From a virus: a DNA stretch of 42,807 nucleotides. Shown piece after piece: positions 28,317 through 35,620 of the stretch; within the stretch, counting starts at the first letter, position 1; the number at the start of each line of letters is the position of its first letter. The notes under the pieces are model-generated. The model ran no database searches, was not told the origin of the DNA, and worked only from the letters and a program-made list of their open reading frames with translations. The stretch is taken from the IMG/VR virus record IMGVR_UViG_3300046505_000019, positions 1 to 42,807 of that record, one strand, 5' to 3'. Position numbers and translations under genes: made by a program.

Positions 28317-29848
28317 AGAGCCACCTTTATGCCAAGAGGCTTGACCATGTACGTGATCTCAGCCATGAACCAGTCCGTTCCCACTTCCTGTTCCACAAAT
28401 TGAAGTTGCAGGTCACGCCCATAAAGACCAAGATCGACGGGAGCCAAAGACAAGGAATCCGTTGCAAAGGTAGAGGTGTCAAAAGTCGCACTATCAAACG
28501 TCGCACCACTCCCGTTAAGCGTGAAATTCTGAGATTGATAGGCTTGCCCTTCGCTCGTCGGGTAAAGCGTGAAATTGACAGGGCCGGATGCTTCGCCCCT
28601 GATCGCCATCGCCAGCCAATGCTTGTTGTTGCGAGGCTGATTCAAATCCTGCGCTTTCGTCTTAACGACCACAGGATATGGATTCCCGTTATCGTCACGA
28701 GAAGTCTGCTCCAAGCCCCAAATCGCTCCTTTGTAATCCATCGTCCATATCTGGTAGTTCCCCGCTGACACCCGCACCTCACAGGAACAGGAGGCATTGT
28801 ATCCGGACGGATAGGCCGTGTTGTTGTGAACAACCCATGCCGATGTCGGAGGCTTGTCAATGAAATAGGCCAAAGCGATATTGTTGCCAGAACCGCCTTC
28901 CTGCATGAAAAACTTGAGTGCCCGAAGTTTGCGGTCATAGGAAACATGGAAATTCTGGATATTGCCTAAGTTCACATTGTCCCGAATGAACTTGTCCACA
29001 AAAGCCGGGCGGTTTAACGGAACGGCATTGTATCCACCTGTGGTAAGGACGCCAATGAGGTCGTAGATGAATCCGTCTTCCGTCATCATGTACAGGTTGT
29101 TGTTCCCATGCCCGAGAAGACGGAAAGACCCTACGCCGCCTTCCCAAATAGCGTTGATATACCCCCAGTTACTGATACTGGAGTCTGTGTCGGAAATAAA
29201 GAAAGACTGGGTTTTCGAGAAAGCAAAAAGCTGACCACCAAGATCAGCCGCCCCTATAAGGCCTCCGATAGAATCTATCGGGATTGATCCGGCATCGCCG
29301 TTCAAAAAGTCCGTCGGAGTATTGAGCTTTGAATACCATAAAGCGTCAGGCGTGACAGCCCATAACCTATCTCCCGAACCAGAGCCAGCTTTAGTATGTC
29401 GGAGCATCTGAAACGGCATATTCCCAGTCCATGACGCGGCTGGCGTGACTGACGATGAACTTCCTGCAATCCCATCCCAATACTGAGGAGTTACTTGCCC
29501 GTCAGCAAAGAAAACGTATTTAGAGGTCTGCGTAAAACTGGTCGGGTTTGTTACTGAACCGCCAGTCGCCAGAATGTTACTGTAGTTCGTCTGATAGGCT
29601 GTCCCGTTGGAAACAAAGATCATCTTATTGATGGTCGGAGTCAAGAACTGAAAAATGCCAGTTCCCGGATGCCCGCCACCCGGAACCATGATCGTATTCC
29701 CTCCACGCTTGGAAAGTCCGTTTTCGTGGTAGTTCACGTTGCAGGAAGGCGTTAATAAAGAAGTCGGTGGCAAAAGCTGGACGTTCCGATCATCACGGAA
29801 CCCCGTGTCATTTAATGGCATCCTGAATTGTGTTCCCGCGTATCCCAT
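28313..29848 (-). CDS. virion stabilisation/tail hub protein, P22 gp10-like (511 aa)
   Basis: TGATG coupling sets the start at 29848. A beta-propeller-like series (YVFFADGQVTPQYWDGIAG, DRLWAVTPDALWYSKLNTPT, QLFAFSKTQSFFISDTDS, NNLYMMTEDGFIYDLIG) resembles the packaged-DNA stabilisation proteins that plug the portal of P22-like podoviruses. The C-terminal domain is beta-rich. Neighbours are connector-type proteins. Confidence 0.55.
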   Translation of the reverse strand: MGYAGTQFRMPLNDTGFRDDRNVQLLPPTSLLTPSCNVNYHENGLSKRGGNTIMVPGGGHPGTGIFQFLTPTINKMIFVSNGTAYQTNYSNILATGGSVTNPTSFTQTSKYVFFADGQVTPQYWDGIAGSSSSVTPAASWTGNMPFQMLRHTKAGSGSGDRLWAVTPDALWYSKLNTPTDFLNGDAGSIPIDSIGGLIGAADLGGQLFAFSKTQSFFISDTDSSISNWGYINAIWEGGVGSFRLLGHGNNNLYMMTEDGFIYDLIGVLTTGGYNAVPLNRPAFVDKFIRDNVNLGNIQNFHVSYDRKLRALKFFMQEGGSGNNIALAYFIDKPPTSAWVVHNNTAYPSGYNASCSCEVRVSAGNYQIWTMDYKGAIWGLEQTSRDDNGNPYPVVVKTKAQDLNQPRNNKHWLAMAIRGEASGPVNFTLYPTSEGQAYQSQNFTLNGSGATFDSATFDTSTFATDSLSLAPVDLGLYGRDLQLQFVEQEVGTDWFMAEITYMVKPLGIKVAL

Positions 29849-30195
29849 CAAATCACCTGTGTACTGCCATCGGGAGGAGATGTTTTTTCCGTCCACGGCG
29901 TGACGGGACTCGTCTTGCCCGTCCATGAACTCGCAGGAACTGCTCTTTCCTTCCAGTTCGTTGACGGAGACTTCTTCCCGTCCCATGCGCTGACAGGGGA
30001 AACCTTGGAGTCCCACCCACTCGCTACCAAGTTCCTGTTACGCCAGTTATAGAAAGGAGCCACAACAATAGGCTCAAAGTAAAGATTGAGGATATGCGCC
30101 CGTTGCGTCACCTGTAGATGACCAGACGGAATCGGCATCCCCGTTCCCATGATCTTCCCAAAATCAATAGATTGTCTTCGCTGTTCAGCCGTCAT
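29848..30195 (-). CDS. protein with six Trp-led decapeptide repeats (115 aa)
   Basis: ATGA coupling at 30195 and TGATG coupling at the end. Residues 1-50 form a small domain (DFGKIMGTGMPIPSGHLQVT). Residues 51-110 are six consecutive decapeptides with Trp exactly every ten residues (51, 61, 71, 81, 91, 101), consensus W-x-x-K-x-S-P-x-S-x. Unit number could vary by slippage. It lies between an adaptor-like protein and the hub protein, so it is probably a virion component. Function unknown. Confidence 0.6.
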   Translation of the reverse strand: MTAEQRRQSIDFGKIMGTGMPIPSGHLQVTQRAHILNLYFEPIVVAPFYNWRNRNLVASGWDSKVSPVSAWDGKKSPSTNWKERAVPASSWTGKTSPVTPWTEKTSPPDGSTQVI

Positions 30196-30719
30196 GAGAA
30201 TTTGCTCTTTGTGTACTGTGTTCCGTTGTCATTCAATGTCGCCGTCGTAATAGGGCTTCCGGCATTGTTGTAAATGGACTCCTGCACCCCTGTCGCCGTG
30301 TGCTGGTTGCGAAGAGACATAAAAAGAAGCATCAACGCCTGAAATACCGTTGGGGTTGCCCCCGGTATCCCCGTCAGTTCCGTCATGGACGCATTGCTCA
30401 GAACTTGGGCGATCCCCTGCTCCTCAGCCGTCCCATTCCAGTAAATCTGGCTTGACCCGATGACCGTATCCCCAACGATTCCGCTTCCTTGATAATAGAC
30501 CTCCGTGTACTTCCCTGCCGGGATTGACAACGGAAATGCCGCTGTGTAGTACCCCGTCGCCGTCTGCTCCGTCAAGCTCGTCACGTAATTCGACCAGTGC
30601 GCTGAATTGAAGTTCTCAAATGCCACCCCGCTTGTGTTCCAGACTTGTCCAGAAGCATTATGAACCGTCGCATAAAGCGTCTGACCAGAAAGAGAAACAC
30701 ACTCAATTATTGCGCTCAC
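30192..30719 (-). CDS. virion-operon protein (175 aa)
   Basis: ATGA-coupled on both sides. A beta-sandwich-like first half (QTLYATVHNASGQVWNTSGV, YYTAAFPLSIPAGKYTEVYY) is followed by a helical segment (FQALMLLFMSLRNQHTATG) and NAGSPITTATLNDNGTQYT. I recognise this general layout from podovirus tail and neck regions, but no named family. Possibly a neck or head-closure protein. Confidence 0.45.
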   Translation of the reverse strand: MSAIIECVSLSGQTLYATVHNASGQVWNTSGVAFENFNSAHWSNYVTSLTEQTATGYYTAAFPLSIPAGKYTEVYYQGSGIVGDTVIGSSQIYWNGTAEEQGIAQVLSNASMTELTGIPGATPTVFQALMLLFMSLRNQHTATGVQESIYNNAGSPITTATLNDNGTQYTKSKFS

Positions 30720-31624
30720 TGGTAATCCATCACTTTTTGCTGAAAGTTGTGGAGGTCAGTTCCGTATTGCTGAGATCGAATCAAAGACTGTAGTTTGGCC
30801 TGACGATCTGCCTGAGACTTATCAGCCGTGGTGTCATCCTGATCCATCAGTGCCTGAGACTTCACGCCGTAAATCCAGAACTCGCGGAACTTCTGATAAA
30901 GAGTGGAAAGAAGCGGAGAATCCAAGTCCAGCGTCATGATGTTGACCGTATACCGCATCCGAGCGCAGTACTGAAAAACATTGTCCGGCGGAACATCAAA
31001 AATAAACTCGTCGTATGTTTCGTTACCTGTCGGAAAGAAATAGCGAGGCCGATCCGCCCCGTTGGCTCGATGGAACAGGTCGTAGTCAGCAATATGCCTC
31101 TGCTCTACAGGCCACTGGTTATCGACAATCATGTAGGTCGATGTTGCATCGGGAATGGCTTGAAAGTTGGGGTAAACCGTTAATGTCATGGTGTTATTGT
31201 TGTTGTTCACAAGTCCCGTAATCTGAGAAACAGAATTTTCCGCCGTTCCTCCCGTGATGACCAAATCCTCACCCAAAACCTGATTGATGTCATAGACCCC
31301 ATTCGGAACTGTCGATACCGTGATGGTGTTGGCTGATCCGGCAGAAACAGCCCCCGTATAAAGGCCCGTCAAAATGACCATCGTCATATCCGATGAATAG
31401 TCCGAAGGACACGAATACCGAGACTGGCCCGGAGTCAGCATCATGTAAGAAAATGTCATCAAGGGCTTGGCCTGTTTCAGTTCCTGCCAAAGCTGGTTCT
31501 TGAGTTGTTCCATGACCTCAGACTGATAGGTATTGATCTGCGCCTGAGTCGGATAAAAAATCCGAGCCTGACGAAGCCCTTCCGTGACTAAAGACGTTGC
31601 CGTCGGTATCGCCGGAGCAGACAT
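30716..31624 (-). CDS. putative head-tail connector/adaptor (302 aa)
   Basis: TGATG coupling fixes the start at 31624. Helical N-terminus (TSLVTEGLRQARIFYPTQAQ, LKNQLWQELKQAKPL), a central beta insertion, then DLFHRANGADRPRYFFPTGN and a C-terminal helical region. This is the usual order in podovirus adaptor (gp4-like) proteins that sit under the portal. Confidence 0.5.
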   Translation of the reverse strand: MSAPAIPTATSLVTEGLRQARIFYPTQAQINTYQSEVMEQLKNQLWQELKQAKPLMTFSYMMLTPGQSRYSCPSDYSSDMTMVILTGLYTGAVSAGSANTITVSTVPNGVYDINQVLGEDLVITGGTAENSVSQITGLVNNNNNTMTLTVYPNFQAIPDATSTYMIVDNQWPVEQRHIADYDLFHRANGADRPRYFFPTGNETYDEFIFDVPPDNVFQYCARMRYTVNIMTLDLDSPLLSTLYQKFREFWIYGVKSQALMDQDDTTADKSQADRQAKLQSLIRSQQYGTDLHNFQQKVMDYQ

Positions 31625-32796
31625 CAGGCTACCCCCACTTTCGACTTCATCGCCGCACATTCTTCAAAGGCATCAAGCCAGATTTTCCATGTCTTGTTCG
31701 CATCGTAATGATCCTCGACGGACTTTCGAGCGGCTTTCCCCATCTGCATCCGTGTAATGGGTTCCCGCGCCATCTTCGTGATACCGTCAAACCATCCCTG
31801 CATATTGTTTTCTGCAATGAAAATTCCGTTATCGGGTACCAAATCCATCATCTTGTCGTAGGGAGCCACAAAAGACGTGACTGCGGGAACCTCAAGAGCC
31901 CCCATTTCCAGCCATTTAATCGGGCTCTTGCATCGGTTGAACTCCATGTCAATGAGGGGGATTATCGAGAAATCGAGGTCAAGAATCGCCGCCTTGTATG
32001 GATAGGCCATGATGTCGCAGAAGTTGTGGTGTTCGATCCGTGCCGGATCAATTCCCTTCAATGTCCATTCGTAACGGCCTCCCATAATGACCAAGGTCAC
32101 GTCTGGGTTCTGATCCATGAAAGGTTTCAGGATCGGAGCGATCATCAGCCAGTCGTGGTAGTGCGTGTCGCCGCCAAGCCATCCCATGCGGATTCCGTGA
32201 TGTCCCAATAGAGGCAATTTCTCCCACATATTCACATCCACCGAGTTAGGACAAATCCGAACCGCCGGATTGATCTTTTTGAAGGCTTCCGCCAGATGCG
32301 GCCCCGTCGTCAAGACCATATCCGACATCGCAAGCCCCTCTTTGAGCATTTTCATGTTCTCGCGGTTCGTGGCAATGTCGATATTGCGCCCGTCTTTCCA
32401 AACCTCGATCATTTCCTTACGCCCAGTCTTTTCATCAAAGATTTCCTCGGAATACTCCTCCTGCCCGAAATAGCTGTACTGCTGAGTCAAGGGATTGACG
32501 CACATGAAGTTGTCATCCCATTCCGACACGATCTTTTTGCCCATCTTCTGAAATTCCTTCAAAACATTCATCAGCCGAGGCTCACAAAGCCGAGGAATGA
32601 ACAAAACATCAGCCCACGTCAGGTCATCGTTCAACTTGTCCTCCGCTTCTTGAGACGCAAACCAGTCGAAGTCGTTTCCCTTGTGGAAAAGACGCACTTC
32701 ACCAGCTTTATGGGCGCGAATCTGGATCAGCGGCTGAGTACACCTGTACCAGTCGCACCCTGACTTTGACTTCTCGAATCCGAAGACCTTGACCAT
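31624..32796 (-). CDS. GT-B glycosyltransferase in the structural operon (390 aa)
   Basis: ATG 32796 (MVKVFGFEKSKSGCDWYR) matches the N-terminus of GT-B enzymes; an upstream GTG at 32832 would lie inside the terminator hairpin. The second Rossmann domain reads IRMGWLGGDTHYHDWLMIAP, VTLVIMGGRYEW, DFSIIPLIDMEFNRCKSPIK, then WLEMGALEVPAVTS, the nucleotide-sugar-binding end of GT1/GT4 family transferases. No Shine-Dalgarno precedes the ATG. It may glycosylate a virion protein, the host surface or DNA; the substrate cannot be told. Confidence 0.75.
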   Translation of the reverse strand: MVKVFGFEKSKSGCDWYRCTQPLIQIRAHKAGEVRLFHKGNDFDWFASQEAEDKLNDDLTWADVLFIPRLCEPRLMNVLKEFQKMGKKIVSEWDDNFMCVNPLTQQYSYFGQEEYSEEIFDEKTGRKEMIEVWKDGRNIDIATNRENMKMLKEGLAMSDMVLTTGPHLAEAFKKINPAVRICPNSVDVNMWEKLPLLGHHGIRMGWLGGDTHYHDWLMIAPILKPFMDQNPDVTLVIMGGRYEWTLKGIDPARIEHHNFCDIMAYPYKAAILDLDFSIIPLIDMEFNRCKSPIKWLEMGALEVPAVTSFVAPYDKMMDLVPDNGIFIAENNMQGWFDGITKMAREPITRMQMGKAARKSVEDHYDANKTWKIWLDAFEECAAMKSKVGVA

Positions 32797-32846
32797 AAAA
32801 AAAGGGATGCCAAAAATGGTGGAAGCGGCCACCGCTCTGGCATCCC
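32797..32846 (-). terminator. intrinsic terminator/attenuator between capsid and glycosyltransferase genes
   Basis: On the minus strand GGGATGCCA (32846-32838) pairs with TGGCATCCC (32812-32804), with an inner AGCGG/CCGCT hairpin, followed by seven T residues (32803-32797). The glycosyltransferase ATG follows the T run at once. It should end most capsid-driven transcripts here. Confidence 0.75.
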
Positions 32847-32878
32847 GTTACTTACGGCCTATGATCTACGCAAAGAAC

Positions 32879-33187
32879 CTAGTGTTTCATCTTCTCGACC
32901 ATCATAAACGGCTTGGCATAGTCGGAACCGAGAAATTCACGCCATGCTTTCTGTCTGTCCTCTAAATCCTTCGTCTGAGACACGCGCCCCCACCATCCGG
33001 GGTGAATACGGTCATATTCTAGGAGCGTCATGTTCGGAAACGACCCGATCCGACGCATATTTCGGTCTTTCGTGAACCCATTCGACGGGTCTTTCGACAA
33101 ATCGTGACAGTATTCAGGGATTCCCGCTATGTTCTGAGCGTGAAGGGCTGAAATCTTGCTGTCTTTATACTTCGCTTCGATCAACAT
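32879..33187 (-). CDS. small protein downstream of the capsid gene (102 aa)
   Basis: Start ATG 33187. It contains ALHAQNIAGIPEYCHDLSKD, NGFTKDRNMRRIGSFPNMT and HPGWWGRVSQ. Genes of this size often follow SU10-type capsid genes, but their role is unknown. It lies between a GC hairpin and the terminator, so it is on the same transcript as the capsid gene. No enzymatic motif. Confidence 0.5.
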   Translation of the reverse strand: MLIEAKYKDSKISALHAQNIAGIPEYCHDLSKDPSNGFTKDRNMRRIGSFPNMTLLEYDRIHPGWWGRVSQTKDLEDRQKAWREFLGSDYAKPFMMVEKMKH

Positions 33188-33203
33188 TTCATTTTTGGCC
33201 TTT

Positions 33204-33227
33204 GGGCGGGGTTTTTAGGCCCCGCCC
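33204..33227 (-). other. GC-rich hairpin after the major capsid gene
   Basis: GGGCGGGG-N8-CCCCGCCC, a perfect 8-bp GC stem 13 bases past the capsid stop, without a following T run. Probably protects the capsid mRNA 3' end, or acts as a pause or processing site. Confidence 0.55.
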
Positions 33228-33239
33228 TTAGCCATTTCC

Positions 33240-34151
33240 TTAGTTGTACGTGTACAGAAGCCCTGTAATCATGCCGGAACCAAGCTGATTCCGAGATTCC
33301 AAGGTCAATTCTGCCTCGATCTTGTACTTATCGGCTGAACCAGTCTTCGCCAGTTCAATCCGGTTGACGGGTCTGAGCCATGCCTTCACCCAAAGTTCCA
33401 TAACGCCAAGATTTACAACGTATCCGGGGTTATTGTCGTTCAGGATGTGATGCAGGCGAACCATAATCATTCCGAAGTCCGATTCGTACACATCGACCGA
33501 GTTCACCAATTTCTTTTCCTCAGCCTCAATGCGCCGGACGTTGGAAGTGAATCCACTAATCTGCTGTTTCTGATACGCGCCAACCAGAGTCACGGTAGGA
33601 TACCCGCCGTTCTTCCAGATGATCGCCAGATTATTGTTGTAGATCGCTTCCGTCAACGCCACAGTCGTTGCCGAGACAGTCCCGACGTTGGATGTGATCC
33701 AACCCAGAACGCCCTTCAACTGCCGAGCCGTCGCAGACGCACCAGCCGCCGAAGACGAGTTAAGAACCAGCGCGTATTCAATGTCACGCGCCAAGCTCTT
33801 CGACATCTTCAGGGTCTGGTAATCCACTTCATCGTTGCGGCCTGCGGCGACAATCGCCCGTTGAGTTTCGGAAATCGTGAACGCTTTCATGAGAATTTGC
33901 GTGTAATTTCCGATTCGGGTTGTTGCCGTCACAGCTTCGCCCGTGAAGTCGTTACCTTCAATCTGGGCGTTTGCGGCTGGCGTATCAAGCACGTCGGTCT
34001 GCCACTCATGGTAAGTGGAGATCGCTCGGGTCGAACCCGTGTTGGATGTGAACCACGTGTCCATTGGCGAGAGAATCGTGATAATGTCTATCAAATCCTC
34101 TCGGTTCCCGATGGCCTGATACGTTTGAAACGTATTTGTAGGAGTAGCCAT
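33240..34151 (-). CDS. major capsid protein, SU10/DUF5309 family (303 aa)
   Basis: Start ATG 34151 (MATPTNTFQTYQAIGNREDL). Typical DUF5309 landmarks: IITILSPMDTWFTSNTGSTR, IGNYTQILMKAFTISETQRA, DVYESDFGMIMVRLHHILND, then LGVMELWVKAWLRPVNRIEL. The family has the HK97 fold and forms the icosahedral shell. Gene order (portal, small gene, scaffold, capsid) supports it. A hairpin and, further on, a terminator follow, consistent with high expression. Confidence 0.85.
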   Translation of the reverse strand: MATPTNTFQTYQAIGNREDLIDIITILSPMDTWFTSNTGSTRAISTYHEWQTDVLDTPAANAQIEGNDFTGEAVTATTRIGNYTQILMKAFTISETQRAIVAAGRNDEVDYQTLKMSKSLARDIEYALVLNSSSAAGASATARQLKGVLGWITSNVGTVSATTVALTEAIYNNNLAIIWKNGGYPTVTLVGAYQKQQISGFTSNVRRIEAEEKKLVNSVDVYESDFGMIMVRLHHILNDNNPGYVVNLGVMELWVKAWLRPVNRIELAKTGSADKYKIEAELTLESRNQLGSGMITGLLYTYN

Positions 34152-34170
34152 TTTTTATCCCCTAACAGTC

Positions 34171-35247
34171 CTACTGCTCCGCTTTGAACTTGTGCCGCAT
34201 CAAAGCCAAGGCTGTAGCATCGCTAGGATTCTGTTTGAAATCCGCGTATAAGCGGTTGTACGTGCTTTGCCAATTACTGTTTTCGCTCGGCGTACTCGGA
34301 ACGCCACTTGAACCCTCAAACGTCGGGATACTGACGGGTTTCCCGCTGTTGTTCAATACCACGGGAGCCCCTTCCTGAGTCTGTAATACAGGGCTCGTCG
34401 GATTCGTGGGAGTCGGAGGAGGGGCGGAAACCTTTGACGCTAAATCACGGAGTTTCAATTCCTGATACTTCTGATAGTAGAAGTTGTCGGAATCAAAGAA
34501 CCTGACCGCGTTCACGTCTCCTGCCGCCTGCGCTTTCGCCGCTTCCGCTATCGCCGCTTCCTTCACCTTATCGTGATAGGCGCGGTAGTCGTCAAACCCC
34601 GTCTTGTCCTTCGCCATCTGTTCCACCCGTTTGATTCCCGCTTCCTGTATCTGCGGAAGAAGAAGAGCCCGTTCCTGAACCATCGACTGTTCCATCTGCG
34701 CAAGTCGCGCTTCAAGAGCCTGGACTTCTTCCGACTTCTTGACCGTCGGTTCAGGCTTCGTTGGTTTCGGTTCCGGTACTGGTGGTCTGGACAGAAGTTC
34801 CTGCCGTTCCCGTTCCAGTTGCGCCCGCTCCTGCGCGATCTTCATCAGTTGAGCGTTCGAGTGGCGTTCCAACTGCGTGAGCTTAATCAGTTCACTGGCT
34901 TGCACGTCCTGTTCGATTCCATCCACTTTGAGTTTCACCATTTTCCCTGCCAACTCTTCTGGCTTGAGGTAGGTCGGGACCGTAGGTGCTTGAGTCGGAG
35001 GCGTCTGGCCTTGTGCCGGAGCTTGAGGCGTGGCCGCCACTGGCGCAATAGGTTGATTTTCTTCTCTGGGCCGAACAGGACGGTTTGTGATGGCACCGTC
35101 GTCTGTCGTGAAGTCCGGGAACAGCCTTTCAGAAGTCGTCAATTCTCGCGGCGTATTCGGTTCGCTCGGTGCTGTCGGTGCAATGCCTTCATTCAACTTC
35201 AGCGCGGCGCGTTCCGCCGTAGCTGAGTCCTTAATCTTAGTTGCCAT
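34171..35247 (-). CDS. capsid scaffold protein (358 aa)
   Basis: ATG 35247 behind GAGGAGAATCAAA. Disordered Pro/Gln/Thr-rich N-terminus, a coiled-coil middle (LMKIAQERAQLERERQELLS, QALEARLAQMEQSMVQERAL), an Ala-rich helix, and a Pro-rich C-terminus with a final basic helix (ALALMRHKFKAEQ). Composition and position just upstream of the capsid gene are those of an internal scaffold. Confidence 0.7.
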   Translation of the reverse strand: MATKIKDSATAERAALKLNEGIAPTAPSEPNTPRELTTSERLFPDFTTDDGAITNRPVRPREENQPIAPVAATPQAPAQGQTPPTQAPTVPTYLKPEELAGKMVKLKVDGIEQDVQASELIKLTQLERHSNAQLMKIAQERAQLERERQELLSRPPVPEPKPTKPEPTVKKSEEVQALEARLAQMEQSMVQERALLLPQIQEAGIKRVEQMAKDKTGFDDYRAYHDKVKEAAIAEAAKAQAAGDVNAVRFFDSDNFYYQKYQELKLRDLASKVSAPPPTPTNPTSPVLQTQEGAPVVLNNSGKPVSIPTFEGSSGVPSTPSENSNWQSTYNRLYADFKQNPSDATALALMRHKFKAEQ

Positions 35248-35620
35248 TTTGATTCTCCTCGACGCGCTCATTTAAGGTAGCGTCTATTTCCAATTTCTTT
35301 AACTGCGCCCGCGCATCCGACACTGTAGCCAAGCGTTGATTGATCTCCGCCTCAATCAAGTCAATGGTCTGACATAATGCCTTGAACTGCGCGACTTGTG
35401 ACACGTTTGCCGGATCAAACGCCGGGTTCTTGACCGTCTGAAACGCCCGTCGTTCAATCACATCCAAAACTTTAGCCCGAAGATAAGACCAATGGCCTTC
35501 ATTCACCCACCGCTCTAAATCCTCATCCGCCGTAATCGCTTTCTGCCACCCCTGCGCCTGTTGCGCCGTGGCTCGAATGAAAGATTCAACTTCCTGCTGT
35601 TCTGTGGTCAGTTTCGCCAT
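35237..35620 (-). CDS. helical protein between portal and scaffold (127 aa)
   Basis: TAATG coupling to the portal gene; the 3' end overlaps the scaffold start by 11 bases. All-helical and acidic (TEQQEVESFIRATAQQAQGW, IDLIEAEINQRLATVSDARA). Probably a head assembly or scaffold accessory protein. No family recognised. Confidence 0.5.
   Translation of the reverse strand: MAKLTTEQQEVESFIRATAQQAQGWQKAITADEDLERWVNEGHWSYLRAKVLDVIERRAFQTVKNPAFDPANVSQVAQFKALCQTIDLIEAEINQRLATVSDARAQLKKLEIDATLNERVEENQNGN

Noticed and set aside
33447-34187. Plus-strand frame of 246 aa opposite the capsid gene
   Set aside because: Arg/His/Ser-rich composition typical of an antisense shadow; the minus frame is a clear SU10-type capsid protein.
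34573-35226. Plus-strand frame of 217 aa opposite the scaffold gene
   Set aside because: Arg/Leu/Phe-rich shadow of a coiled-coil gene, with no ribosome binding site.
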